A stretch of 64,000 nucleotides of DNA, from positions 18,690,598 to 18,754,597 of the forward strand of contig NC_063439.1 in NCBI RefSeq assembly GCF_020379485.1. The letters are read 5' to 3'. Position numbers and translations under genes: made by a program. The DNA is from Brassica napus. Lineage: Eukaryota > Streptophyta > Magnoliopsida > Brassicales > Brassicaceae. Below are positions 48,313 to 59,823 of the stretch, in pieces (position 1 is the first letter of the stretch; each line of letters starts with the position of its first letter). The notes beneath the pieces are model-generated. The model was not told the origin of the DNA. It saw only the letters and a program-made list of their open reading frames with translations, and ran no database searches.

Positions 48313-49251
48313 CTAGGATAAGACCTGCGCCTTGCGCAGGGTAAATTTATATGAAAATTATTTAAGAAATATCGTATAGAAAATAAATTTATATTATTGA
48401 TCGAATTAATATTTGGCCCTTAAACAATTTTTAAAAACTTTTTTTGTTAACTACATAATTTGTTTACTAATGAACTGGTCCCATTTTTAAAAATATTTTA
48501 AGTCAAAAAATTATTTATCACATAAAAACCTAACGTTTAAACCGAAGAATCTCATGCCGACTATTTAGTTACAATGAAACTATGTCAGCTCCCTTTTATA
48601 TCATGATTTAGCAATTTAAAAGTTAATTATGGTTATGAGAAGTTTACGTTCACTTGTCAATACTATATATCTTCAATATTTTTCTCATTTTTGTGTCATT
48701 TTAGTTATTTGCATTCAACTTACGTGACAACTCATCTTGACACTTTTTTAATTAGTACAAACTACATGTTCTAAACTTTTAAAATGTTTCTCTATTAATA
48801 TATAGGGGATGTTAAACCATTGATCATTAATTTTTAACATAATAATTTTAACAGTTTTAGTAATTTTGTCATTTTTAAAAATTCAAAATATAACATATAC
48901 GAAAAAATCTATATTTTAATTTCATAGCTAATTTGATTATTTAATTTATTTTAATAATATAAAATTAAACAAAAGCAATGGATGGGATATAAATTGCTAT
49001 CAAATCTTTATTATTAGAATCATTAATTGTCATATATATTAGTCATATTTGGTAATTCCGTAGGTTTTATTTAAGGAAAGAAAATAAAATAGTAATTGTA
49101 CACTTTAATTAATTGTATGATTAGTTTAATGAAAAGTATAATGTATAATTAATTGGACCAACATATTTTCTAAGGATTCTGAATTTCATTTTGGTGATGA
49201 CACGTGGCTACACTTAAAGGTCGTAATGTTTCTCAATCAATATATAAGGGA
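48313..49251 (-). mobile_element. Non-autonomous Helitron (third of the chain), reaching the GSA promoter
   Basis: The perfect 7 bp stem hairpin CCTGCGC-aag-GCGCAGG, then TCTTATCCTAG, ends at 48313. The minus-strand 5' end, TCCCTTATATATTGATTGAG, lies at 49251 and is followed by T. An additional 5'-like end (TCCCCTATATATTAATAGAG at 48809, also followed by T) lies inside, so this may be a 0.5 kb Helitron next to the 5' part of an older one. It carries a CACGTG G-box (49201-49206). Confidence 0.7.
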
Positions 49252-49320
49252 TATGGTATCCAACTATCAATTTGAGAATTCGGTATCCGGCTAAGATCCA
49301 ACCGGGTCTGGACATATAAA
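49201..49320 (+). promoter_or_regulatory. GSA core promoter: G-box and TATA box
   Basis: CACGTG at 49201-49206, TATAAA at 49315-49320 (99 bp before the ATG), and between them TATATAAGG (49241-49249) belonging to the Helitron terminus. GSA is light-responsive in plants and G-boxes serve light regulation. Whether this Helitron-borne G-box is used is unknown. Confidence 0.5.
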
Positions 49321-49418
49321 AACAGGATTGCTCGCCATCTATCGCCTTATCTTGTTGACTCTTCTTCTCTCACCCACTACGATTACTACCAACTCCGTCT
49401 CCGACCGCGAGAGCAAAG

Positions 49419-51224
49419 ATGTCGGCGACGCTAACGGGATCGGGAACTGCCTTGGGCTTTTCATGCTCCTCGAAGATCTCGAAGAGAGTCTCTTCCTCTC
49501 CGTCTACTCGCTGCAGCATCAAGATGTCAGTTTCCGTCGACGAGAAGAAGAAGAGCTTCACCCTTCAGAAGTCCGAGGAAGCTTTCAATGCCGCCAAGGT
49601 CAGTAGTGACTCACCCGATTCGTTAAAAATCGAAACTTTGATTGAATTGTCTATTAGAGTTGAAATGATCAGACTTTGGGTTACAAAGGAAGGACTAACC
49701 TTTATTTTCAAAAATGGGTTCTTTTTCATGTTTAGAATCTTATGCCTGGAGGTGTGAACTCCCCTGTTCGAGCCTTCAAATCCGTTGGTGGGCAACCCGT
49801 TTTGATTGATTCAGTTAAAGGCTCAAAGATGTGGGACATCGATGGTAACGAGTACATTGACTACGTTGGATCTTGGGGACCAGCTATCATCGGCCACGCT
49901 GACGACGAGGTTCTCGCGGCTCTAGCTGAGACCATGAAGAAAGGAACAAGCTTTGGCGCTCCTTGCCTCTTAGAGAATGTTCTAGCCGAGATGGTTATCT
50001 CAGCTGTTCCCAGCATTGAGATGGTTCGGTTTGTTAACTCCGGGACCGAAGCTTGTATGGGAGTCCTCCGTCTCGCCAGAGCCTTCACTAACAAAGAGAA
50101 GTTCATCAAGTTCGAAGGTTGTTATCACGGTCACGCCAACGCCTTCCTTGTGAAAGCAGGTAGTGGTGTAGCCACTTTAGGACTACCTGACTCGCCTGGT
50201 GTACCTAAAGCAGCTACTTCAGATACTCTTACGGCTCCGTACAATGATATTGAAGCTGTTGCGAAGCTCTTCGAGGCTCATAAAGGAGAGATCTCTGCGG
50301 TTATTCTCGAACCTGTTGTTGGTAACTCTGGTTTCATCACTCCTACGCCTGAGTTCATCAATGGTTTAAGGCAGCTGACTAAAGACAATGGTGCTCTTCT
50401 CATCTTTGATGAGGTCATGACTGGGTTTCGTTTAGCTTATGGTGGAGCTCAGGAGTACTTTGGAATCACTCCTGACTTGACTACTCTTGGGAAAATCATC
50501 GGTGGTGGTCTTCCCGTGGGAGCTTACGGTGGAAGACGAGATATTATGGAGATGGTAAGATCTGAACCTACACGTAAAGATGTTAAATGGGTCTTAAGCC
50601 CACGGGCCTAGTATAAAATTATTCGTAGCTCATTTATTATCATTTAAAAGTAAATGGGCTTATATAGGTCAGCCCTTTTAGGCCGGTTTACTTTACGGGC
50701 ACACCCTTTAAATAAAAGGGTATCCGTTTAGGTCTGATTAAAATTTTAAATTTATTTTTTAAGCATTGTAGGATTTAATATTTTCTGTTTTTTTGTTGCA
50801 GGTTGCTCCTGCAGGACCAATGTACCAGGCTGGGACACTAAGTGGTAACCCGTTGGCAATGACGGCAGGGATTCACACGCTGAAGCGGCTTAAGCAGCCA
50901 GGGACATACGAGTATTTAGACAAGATCACCAAGGAGCTAACCAACGGGATCTTGGAAGCAGGGAAGAAAACAGGACATCCAATGTGCGGTGGTTACATAA
51001 GTGGTATGTTCGGTTTCTTTTTCGCTGAAGGTCCGGTGTACAACTTTGCTGACGCCAAGAAGAGCGATACGGAGAAGTTTGGTAAGTTTTTCAGAGGAAT
51101 GTTGGAGGAAGGTGTTTACTTTGCACCGTCTCAGTTCGAGGCTGGGTTTACTAGCTTGGCTCACACTTCCGAGGATATACAGTTCACCATTTCTGCGGCC
51201 GAGAGGGTCCTCGGAAGGATCTAG
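49419..51224 (+). CDS. GSA1: Glutamate-1-semialdehyde 2,1-aminomutase, chloroplastic (ortholog of At5g63570)
   Basis: Three exons, 49419-49598, 49736-50554 and 50802-51224, all phase 0, give 473 residues, about one shorter than Arabidopsis GSA1. The enzyme converts glutamate-1-semialdehyde to 5-aminolevulinate, the committed supply for chlorophyll and haem, in the chloroplast stroma. The N-terminal roughly 35 residues ([20 protein letters not shown] and following) are a Ser/Lys-rich transit peptide. Class III aminotransferase features include [15 protein letters not shown], the cofactor pocket [10 protein letters not shown] and the pyridoxal-phosphate lysine in [10 protein letters not shown] (Lys313). 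The frame is intact. Intron 2 contains GGGCC-type short inverted motifs. Three Helitrons lie upstream. The paralog GSA2 is the alternative identity; synteny favours GSA1. Confidence 0.97.
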
Positions 51225-52456
51225 AGCGTTCTTGTTCTTGTTTTTGTTTTATTCATCGGTAGCTTGAGAGTTTTGTATGATGAAATAGCCTTTATGGTGT
51301 ATTCTCCCGAAGTATTATTGTTTTGTGCATTCAAATGGATTTGTTCTGTCCGATTGTTCGGAATACGACCACACAAACTAATGTTGCTATTGAGATCAAG
51401 TTTCCTCAGAAACAAGTTTAAAGAAAAAATAAAAAATAAATGAAAAAGAGATTTCCATAATCATTCTCGCGGGGAAAACGGCCGATTGATGTCTGAACTG
51501 AACTAGGGTCATCTTATCTAATAAATACACAAACTATTTCACTTTGTGAGTTTGTACCCATCCAAAAAAAAAAAAAAAATTCAATATCTGAACTTGTAAA
51601 AAATGGGCCTGCGACTGACAACGTGAGTTGGATTTCGACCGCGGACCTGGTCTGCCAATGACTATCAGGGAGCGGTATTAGGATTTAGGCGGAGTTTTCT
51701 AAACCCATAAATTAGCGGGCCTCGCAGGATGGATTGTTGCGGGACTGAAATTTTTCAAGATGGACTGAAGGACCCATGTTTATTTTTCTCTTCTTTTTTT
51801 GTTATACGTGAGAAAATGAAAGAGAAGTGAGAAGAATGTGATTTGGGTGACTTCCCCTAAGAAATGAAAGGAGCTCCGAGAATGACGATTCGAACTCCAA
51901 CAATTATGATTCGAACTCTGCCAATTATGATTCGAGTTCCGGTGATGACGATTCGAGCTCCGACGATGACAATCGAGCTGTGTTTTGATTTGGTGTCTCT
52001 TTTTTTTTTTTTTTACTTTTGAATTGGCAGCTTTGATTTGGTGTTTGGTTTTATTTAATTTTTGGATTCATCAAAGTAAACCATTGATTATGAACTTATG
52101 AGTTATAAGCCAATGGAAAAAATCTTATGCAATTATCTTTTCTTAGTATGTTAATATGTTTGGAGTGTGACAAAAGTAATTACAATTATTGTTTTGAATA
52201 ACAAATAAGCAAATCAGTGATTTATGAATAATTTAATATTCAATCGATGATCTGACTCATGTCCTAGAATGGCATGAAGCGTCATGTTGCGTGTATCCTG
52301 TACCGCAGGCTGATCCACAAAAGCTTGTACATATAGCGGGATGGGTTTCAGCAAGCTTTCCAAAGACTGTGGCCCGTGCGGACCTGACCGGACCCGCTTG
52401 AAGAAAATCTCATAGCAGTCCGGGACGGGACATCTTGTTTGCCATTTCTAGTGTCA
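51225..52456. other. 3' flank of GSA and intergenic repeats
   Basis: 3' UTR to about 51420. Then comes a segment (about 51600-52450) with GGGCC/CCGGAC-rich ends that may be a TE, containing a 21 bp minisatellite (listed separately) and a T-rich micro-insertion (51997-52031). No gene recognised. Confidence 0.45.
51876..51981. repeat. 21 bp minisatellite, about 4.5 copies, open in one frame
   Basis: The unit ATGAYGATTCGARCTCCRRC-like (21 bp) repeats with few changes, for example ATGACGATTCGAACTCCAAC and ATTATGATTCGAACTCTGCC. It lies in a 52-codon open frame from ATG 51864 to TGA 52022, giving heptapeptides such as MTIRTPT, IMIRTLP, IMIRVPV and MTIRAPT. No homology is known to me and coding is unproven. 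Confidence 0.7.
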
Positions 52457-52690
52457 GTAACATGCTAAGGTGGACCGGTTTCTCGAGTTGGTTACTTTTA
52501 AGTTAAATGATGTTATTTTCATGAAAAAAAAAAACCAAAAAAAAAAAAAACAGAAAACATGGTAACCATAGTTCGAACCTAGGTTGCAAAACATTTATGT
52601 TACCTCATTAACCATTTGTTCTACTGAAGATTCATTGTTAACTTAAAAGTAGCCAACTCATCAAAAAATCAGTGCACCTCAACATGTTAC
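52457..52690. mobile_element. MITE with about 55 bp terminal inverted repeats
   Basis: The left end GTAACATGCTAAGGTG .. GAGTTGGTTACTTTTAAGTT is matched by the complement of the right end (GTAACATGTTGAGGTG .. GAGTTGGCTACTTTTAAGTT). The interior contains two A-runs and a TTCGAACC motif. No clear target duplication. 234 bp. Confidence 0.7.
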
Positions 52691-53813
52691 CAATATGTTG
52701 TGAGTCGCAGATTAAAAGCCGTTTAGGTATCGAATTCAAATTTTTACTAGATTAGGTATAAACTTGCACAGTGAAATAATTGGTATATTGATTAGACAAT
52801 ATGGCCTAGTTCAGACACTAATCGAACGTTTTTTCCCATTATCGCTTAACGATGACACAAGCAAAGTTTGTTTTCGTTTTTCAACATGTGCATAAGCTAA
52901 TAGATTAATAGGTGGTGGTATGACTTATGTGGTAGTGATTATTGTATATACAAACACTACTAGGGGTTGGTGTGATTTAATTTAACATAGGAGAGTACGA
53001 CGTCTTAATGTATTCATAGGGGACTAATTCAACCTTTTTGTAGACTTGCTTACTTTTAACTCAAATTAAATCTTACACTGAAAATTGTTCGTGAAAGTTG
53101 TGAAAGTGTTGCTGAAAAAGGTTTTTATCGCTGACTAAAAAAACAGAGAGTAAATATTTTACTTTAGTTTATGGTTTGCTTCGTGTTTATTTTTTTTTTC
53201 TAATCACGTTTTGTCTTTTATAAATCCAACCATCTTTTATTACCGATGATTAGTGATCGAAAAATAGTATATGTACCTTGCTGTGATATATTCTTGTCGT
53301 GTTCTTGTCAAACATAAAAGGATTGTCAGCCTTTTTTTCAAAAAAAAAAAAAACATAAAAGGATTGTCATAGCTGCTGGTACAAAAAATTCTTTTTTTTG
53401 TTTGAATAAAAAATTATATTTGTATGATATTTTTTGAGAAGTTATTTTTTTTATGTCCTACTCACATATATTTATTTATAAATATAAAATGATGAATCAA
53501 ACTATATGAACTTAAGACTAATCAAATGAGAATAATAATAAACTGATTCAATTAGAAAGAAACGTAATTTCTAAACCTGCGCCTTTGATCTCAAGAAAAC
53601 AATTTTCGTACGTTGCTCAAATGCAATGAATGATAAACATCGACAAAAGCAGTCAACAAAGTTTTTTTTTTTTGTTGAAAAAGGGCATAGCAGTCATCAA
53701 AGTTAAAACTATGGGAAAGGCCTTTGCCACCACATGGTCAACACACCACAACATTTCACTATTTAAACCAAACCTCTTGGCGTCCAACTTCGCCATCGTT
53801 TCCATTTACGATC
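52691..53813. other. Upstream region of FLS2-like gene
   Basis: AT-rich DNA with no gene. It contains two tail-only micro-insertions: 53329-53351 between perfect 18 bp repeats, and 53664-53688 between 16 bp repeats (one mismatch). The latter sits about 130-150 bp before the start codon, within the presumed core promoter or leader. A possible TATA-like TATTTAAACC lies at 53760. Confidence 0.5.
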
Positions 53814-56800
53814 ATGGAAGTCAAGAAAGACCAGCACACATCTCCACCGTCTGAGATGATCCCTATCGTTGATCTAAGCAACCCGGACGAAGAGCTAGTG
53901 TCACGTGCGGTGGTTAAGGCGAGCCAAGAGTGGGGGATATTTCACGTGGTGAATCATGGGATCTCGATGGATCTGATACGGAGGTTGAAGGAGGTTGGTT
54001 CACAGTTCTTCGAGCTACCGGAGACGGAGAAGAAAGCTGTAGCGAAACCAGATGATTCCCAAGACTTCGAAGGTTACACGAGGAATCTCAAGTATACAGA
54101 AGGAGAGGTTTGGGCAGAAAATCTTTTCCACAGAATCTTGCCACAGTCATGTATAAACTACAAATACTGGCCGAGAAACCCTCCGCAGTACAGGTACGAG
54201 GAATCTTTAGGATACAAACGGTTGTTATAAAATACGGCACTAGAATGAAACATTCATCAAAATGTTGTATGCTCACGTTGAATAAGATTTCACTAGGTAA
54301 TAACCAGCGCCTTGCGCGGAATGTGATTATTAGTTTCGTTATTTTTAATAAAAACACTTTAAATCTGTTTAATCTAGATATCGGTTCGGTTTTGAGTTAT
54401 TTTTTAGTTTTTAATCTCTTAAAATATAACTATTATTTTAAATTAATATTTATTTTGGTTTGTTCTGTTAGAATGTTTGATTTTTTAGTTTTTTCGGTAA
54501 AAACCAAAAATTACTATTATTTGTTTATTTTCATGTTAGAAATTTTAGATAATGGTCATGTCGAACCAATGGTTTCATATCATAGTTTGTAAGCGGATAA
54601 TAGTTCAAGAAAAAGAAAAGAAAATTATTAAGACAAATCATTTCACTACAATTTGGTCGGTAATGAAAGAAGCATTAAGAAAAAAAATATTTCAACTTCC
54701 AAAAAAAAATAGATACTTCAGTGGTGGTAAATACTTATAAGGTGCTCACATTAAGGTGCACATGTATGTGTATGTAAAAGTATATAAGAATAAATGACAA
54801 ATATATAAATATATTGTTAATTAATATTAAATGACATTTTTGTTCTAAATAATACATGAAAGATAAAATTAAAATTAATTAAAAATTAAAAAGGCCTTGA
54901 CATTATTGAATTTTTTTCATATAAAGAAAAATCAATTGTATCCGTAAATAGAGGTGGGCACAGATCGAATATCTGGATATTTGGAGGCATTCAAGTCGAT
55001 TCAATCTTTAGCCACTTGGATACTTGGTGACTCTGATAACCGAAATGATTTAGAATTTTAAAGAATATCCTATTTGATCCGTAAATAAAATAAAATTTAT
55101 AAAATAATTGAAAATTTTAATAATAACATTTTATTACAAAATAAAATATTATTTAACTTTTTAAACTTTAATACCTATTATAATAAATTTAATTCATAAA
55201 ATATTGTAAAACTTATATAAACTATAATATATATAACATATATATATAATTATGTACATATATGTATATATGCATATAACAGATTGAATTTGATATCTGT
55301 TCCTAAAAATATTAGAATTTGTAATTTGTTTTTTTTATTATATTTTAGTAATTGATTTGTTTCGTAGAGTTACATATATACATATTTTTGGTTCAAATCA
55401 AAACGGATAGCGAATCGAATCAAAATTTAGAAATATTTTGCCTGACTTTATTCGTAAATAATAAAAATAATATATATATTTATAGTTTAGATTTTGATTC
55501 GTTATTTGTTTTGATTCGAAACGAAAAATCCAAAGTTTTATTGCAACCATGCATATGAGTTTTATATTAAAAATATAAAGTATATAGTGTGAACACATTT
55601 ATGAATATAGTGTGAATACGTTAGCATATTTATTATCAAATCATTGTAAAGTTGCCACGTGTCTATTATAGTGTGAATGTATTTATTACAATGCTTCTCC
55701 TTTAATATATAAGGGATTAATATCAATACCATTAAAAGAGGATCATTCTCAAACTATACTTTTAATGAAATTTGCATTTTTTCTCTAAAAAATATCTTTA
55801 TTTTCATAAAAAATTAATAAAATTCATCAATGTCATTTAAGTTTTTTAGTTTTGGGCCTACAAATACACATAAATGGATCTATAAATAATGAACTTATAT
55901 ATATTTAAAAGATATACTGACTTTAAATTTAATATAAATATAAATATATTATGAACTATAAATAAATTAAGAAACATAAAAATATTATTTTCTTAAATAT
56001 ACGTATCAATATTCAACATAGATCATTTGAAAATTATACATATTTTCAATACAAACCAAAATCCTATATCCTACACCATATATCATATACATATTTGAAT
56101 ATCATTTTTTCATGTATAATATCATTTTATATATAATATTGATATGACAATTACGATTGTTCAAGAATATTTTAAAAACTATCTTAAAATAATTTTTTAA
56201 ATCCAAAATAAAAATACAAACTTATAATAGGTTATTAATACGGAAAATAAACTAATATTGTCATATCAATAAGTTTATTTTATACTATCGTCTTTTATTT
56301 GGATAACATAATAAAATTTTATCAAATTCTAAGGAATCACTAATTTATGTAATATTAATAAATATATGAGTAGTTTAATCAATTTAAAAAAGTACTATCA
56401 GATATTTTGTAATCGGATCAATGGATCAGATCGCAGGTTAATAGTGAGTTATTGGGTTTTCACTGGGTTATATCAGATTTTTAATTAACAATTTTTTCAT
56501 TAAATCCGAACCGAATTATATACAATGTATCAGGTTTATAGGTTCAACCATGAATCTAGGTCAGATATGAAAACAAATCTTAAAACTCAAACATTATTGT
56601 AGAAAAATTACCATATTTCGAACAAATACCATATTTTGAAAGAGAAAAAAAAAATAATTGATAAAAACCTAAAAACTCAATTGTTATGGTTCAGAACAAA
56701 AATAATGGTAATTTGTAAATTAGTTAATAGATGAAAAACAAACAAATCTGCGCTTTCTAAACGCGGATCAAAATCTAGTTTCCTCACTTATATTTCATTC

Positions 56801-57831
56801 ATATTTATTACATAATTCTGCTCATGCTAACGTTTTATTACATTCGAACTAGTTGTAAAAAAAAATCAAATTAATTCATATAGTTAGCATTTGATTCTTT
56901 TGGCGGCCATGGGTGTTTATAGGGAGGTGACTGAAGAGTACACAAAGGAGACCAAGAAGCTATCGGAGAGGCTTTTGGGTTTTTTATCAGAAGGATTAGG
57001 GCTACGGCATGAGGCGTTAAAGGAAGGTCTGGGTGGCGAAAAGTCGGAGTATGTACTGAGAATCAACAACTTCCCGCCTAATCCACAACCGGATGCGACC
57101 TTGGGACTGCCGGAGCACACTGACATCGTCGCACTCGCACTCATCGTCACCAATGAAGTTCCAGGTCTTCAGGTTTTCCATGAAGACCACTGGTTTGATG
57201 TCCAGTACGTTCCCTCTTCCATAACAGTCACCGTCGGTGATCAGATACTGGTATGTTTTTGTCTTTTTTTTTTTGTTTATAACCTAATGTCATAAACCAA
57301 AACCCCGAGTAGTGCTAGTGGTCATCAAGGCCGGATCTGAAACTGCGGGCTATAAACATTTCTTTAAGAACTTCGATAATTTTTTTTCTTAATTTGGGGT
57401 CTATTTCAATATAAAAAAATTTCAAATTTTTTGAGGGTCAAGGCCAATGTTCCATCCGGCAGTGCCTAGATTAAGCCTGCTAATGGTAGAATATGTGAAG
57501 AACATGAAGTTAGCTACGTTCATAGTTGGTAACCATAATTTATTTTGTTGTGGATGAATATATATTATGAAATATAAGTATAGATTATATCACTAGTTTT
57601 TGGTGGATCTTGCAGAGGCTGAGCAACGGGAAGTACAAGAATGTGTTGCATAGAGTAACGGTGGATAAAGAAAAGCAGAGGATGTCTTGGCCGGTTTTTG
57701 TCGATGCTAATCCTGATGTCGTTATCCGTCCATTGCCGGAGCTGATTACCGGCGATAATCCTTCTATGTTCAAGCCTATTGTCTGCAAGGACTTTAAATA
57801 CCGTAGGCTTTTCAAGCTTCCGGTCGACTGA
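53814..57831 (+). CDS. FLS2: Flavonol synthase-like 2-oxoglutarate/Fe(II) dioxygenase (FLS2-like, near At5g63580)
   Basis: Exons 53814-54193, 56923-57250 and 57616-57831 give 307 residues. The start MEVKKDQHTSPPSEMIPIVD matches family N-termini; an upstream in-frame Met at 53724 lies in probable leader. The iron ligands are present (His192, Asp194 in EHTDI; His248 in LHRV) and so is the 2-oxoglutarate-binding RxS (Arg258, Ser260 in RMSWP). FLS desaturates dihydroflavonols to flavonols. However, compared with Arabidopsis FLS1 this protein lacks about 30-35 N-terminal residues before IPIVDLS, a feature of FLS2-FLS5, most of which show little or no activity. Intron 1 is 2,729 bp, of which about 2,480 bp is two Helitrons. 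The frame is complete, so it is not an obvious pseudogene; expression and activity are open. Confidence 0.85.
54293..55716 (-). mobile_element. Helitron in intron 1 of FLS2-like gene
   Basis: The minus-strand 3' hairpin CCGCGC-aag-GCGCTGG, then TTATTACCTAG, ends at 54293; the flank is A at 54292. The minus-strand 5' end, TCCCTTATATATTAAAGGAG, lies at 55716, followed by T. A CCACGTG motif (55655-55661) lies near its 5' end, as in the Helitron before GSA. About 1.42 kb, non-coding. Confidence 0.8.
55723..56778 (+). mobile_element. Second Helitron in intron 1 of FLS2-like gene, opposite orientation
   Basis: Starts A^TCAATACCATTAAAAGAGG at 55723, six bases after the previous Helitron. Ends with CTGCGCTTTCTAAACGCGG, then ATCAAAATCTAG^T at 56778. 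About 1.06 kb, non-coding. Confidence 0.75.
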
Positions 57832-57958
57832 TCCAAATGATAATCAGTTTATTTTTCATATTACCAAAAAAAATCCCCAGTCCTGTGTGTGTGTGTTTAT
57901 GCTACGTATTGTAAAAATTATCTTCTACGTAAGTTTAGTTCTGCAAAAGGACCAAATA

Positions 57959-58319
57959 ATTTACTACAGTTTGGTCCGCCATCGCTGATGGCGGAAGCGA
58001 TGGCGGTCAGGTCAGCACTTATCAACGCCCGTGAAATGGGCTTCTCTAGAATCTGTATCAAATCAGATTGTCAAGCACTAGTTGCTATCATCTCTTCGAA
58101 TCAGCACCCGGCGGATCTCCACGGAATCACTCGGGACATCGAGCATCTATCTCTTTCCTTTGATTGTATCTTCTATGTTTTTATTTCGAGAAACCTGAAC
58201 TTTGTGGCTGATGCCCTCGCAAAATCTGCTCTGTACTCTGTTTCTACCAACTAGTTTCGGTTGGTCTGCATCTTTATAATATTCAGTGTTCAAAAAAAAA
58301 AAAAATTTACTACAGTTTG
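57959..58319 (+). mobile_element. 5'-truncated LINE tail with 15 bp target-site duplication
   Basis: ATTTACTACAGTTTG occurs at 57959-57973 and 58305-58319. The 331 bp between them encode the C-terminal RNase H-like part of a LINE (AEAMAVRSALINAREMGFSR, IKSDCQALVAII, FVFISRNLNFVADALAKSAL-like; read to the TAG at 58252), followed by a short 3' UTR and an A run (about 58292-58305). The frame is open and the duplication perfect, so the insertion is recent. It lies about 130 bp after the FLS2-like stop codon, probably in or near its 3' UTR. Confidence 0.9.
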
Positions 58320-58436
58320 AAGTTTATATAATTAACAAGAAGAGCCTTTATCAATGGTTTTAAAGATTTATTATTCTTTATCGTAATCGAATATGGGGTT
58401 TATCGGCCAAACATTGATAAGTCCTTAAAAGATATA

Positions 58437-59823
58437 CTAGATTTTGACCCACACTTGGAAATCGCGGATTTATTTTCAAAATTAAATATATTTTTCTAAA
58501 ATGAATTTCTACATAATATATATATATATATATATATATTATATAGGTTTGTGTACATTTATCCGAAACCACAAACTAAACTGTAGCAAACTGGAAAAAA
58601 GATGAATTCTAAATTAAACTGAATTTCATAAATAATAGAGCAAATCTTATATTTCATGCACAAAAAAGTGAAATCAATCGTGAAACATTTAAAAGGTACC
58701 AAATACGAATAAAACATTTTATTTTTGAAAATTATTTAACACTTTTTAGTAGGAGTACATATGTAGTTTATTGACGAATTAAGATTTAAGAATTGTTTTC
58801 ATATTTGAAATGGACTTTCTTGATGAGTCATAAATGTAATGAATAAGATTAATGGGTGTGTATAGTTTTGAAGCCCAAAAAACTAAGAGAAAAAAAATTA
58901 TCATTCATAAAAAAATTAATTTTTCTGTAAATTTAGAGGTATCTTTGAGAAAATTGACATCTTTATTAAAGAATAAATAGGAATGTTTCTGGTTTAATAG
59001 TATAAATGGAAATTGTATTTTATCTTCCTCTTAAATTTTGGAGATATTATTGTTAGCATAATTTTAGAAATATTGAAAATATATTAAATTTTAAATTTTT
59101 AAAATTGATTATATTAGGTTTGTTAAAAGTTTAATTGAGGAAGTTATGGTATATTCGAATATTTAGGATATATTTCATTACTATCTTTGATATATTATCT
59201 AAGTATTATTTAAGACTTGTTAAAATATGGAAGTTGTTCGTCATTATGCAAAAATATTAATGATTTTTTTTTTTGAACATTAAAAATATTAATGATCTTG
59301 TAAGGCACCAAAATCAGTCGCTATCAAATTTTCAAATTCCATGCAAGTTTTGTAATCTAGTTTCATCGTAGATTTGTGATTGCAAAATTTTGTGTTAATC
59401 TTAGCTCCATAAAAGATGATTTTCATAACCGCTGTTACTTGCATAATTTTTGATGATGTATAAATTAAAGTGCATATTCACCAAAACAATAAAGTTTATT
59501 TCATTTTCATTCAAAGATCCCACGTAAGATTTGTGTAGATGAGAATGGGGCTTACCAATTACGAATGACAAAGTCTTGAATAATTTTAACGATAGTATAA
59601 ATTTGCAAGCATATTCTCGTATTAAACTCTTGTAAATTATAGGTTAACTCACATAAGGAGTAAAAAATGGTGAATAATATGGTATATAATGTTACTGAAT
59701 ATTGAGTTACGTATTGTTAGAGATAAATAAGGAAAGACCCAAAAATATTAGTCTAACGAAAGGGTCCAACAACCTAACAGAAGTAGATTTTTTCAGAATG
59801 TTTCTCTTTTAATAGTATATAGA
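58437..59823 (-). mobile_element. Non-autonomous Helitron downstream of FLS2-like gene
   Basis: The minus-strand 3' end GTGTGGGTCAAAATCTAG lies at 58437 with flank A; the minus-strand 5' end TCTATATACTATTAAAAGAG lies at 59823 with flank T. 1,387 bp. It contains a (TA)n run at its 3' side and a tail-only micro-insertion (59250-59296). Confidence 0.8.

Noticed and set aside
53724..53813. Upstream Met (53724) as FLS2-like start
   Set aside because: The added 30 residues have no family similarity and overlap presumed leader; MEVKKDQH at 53814 matches the family start.
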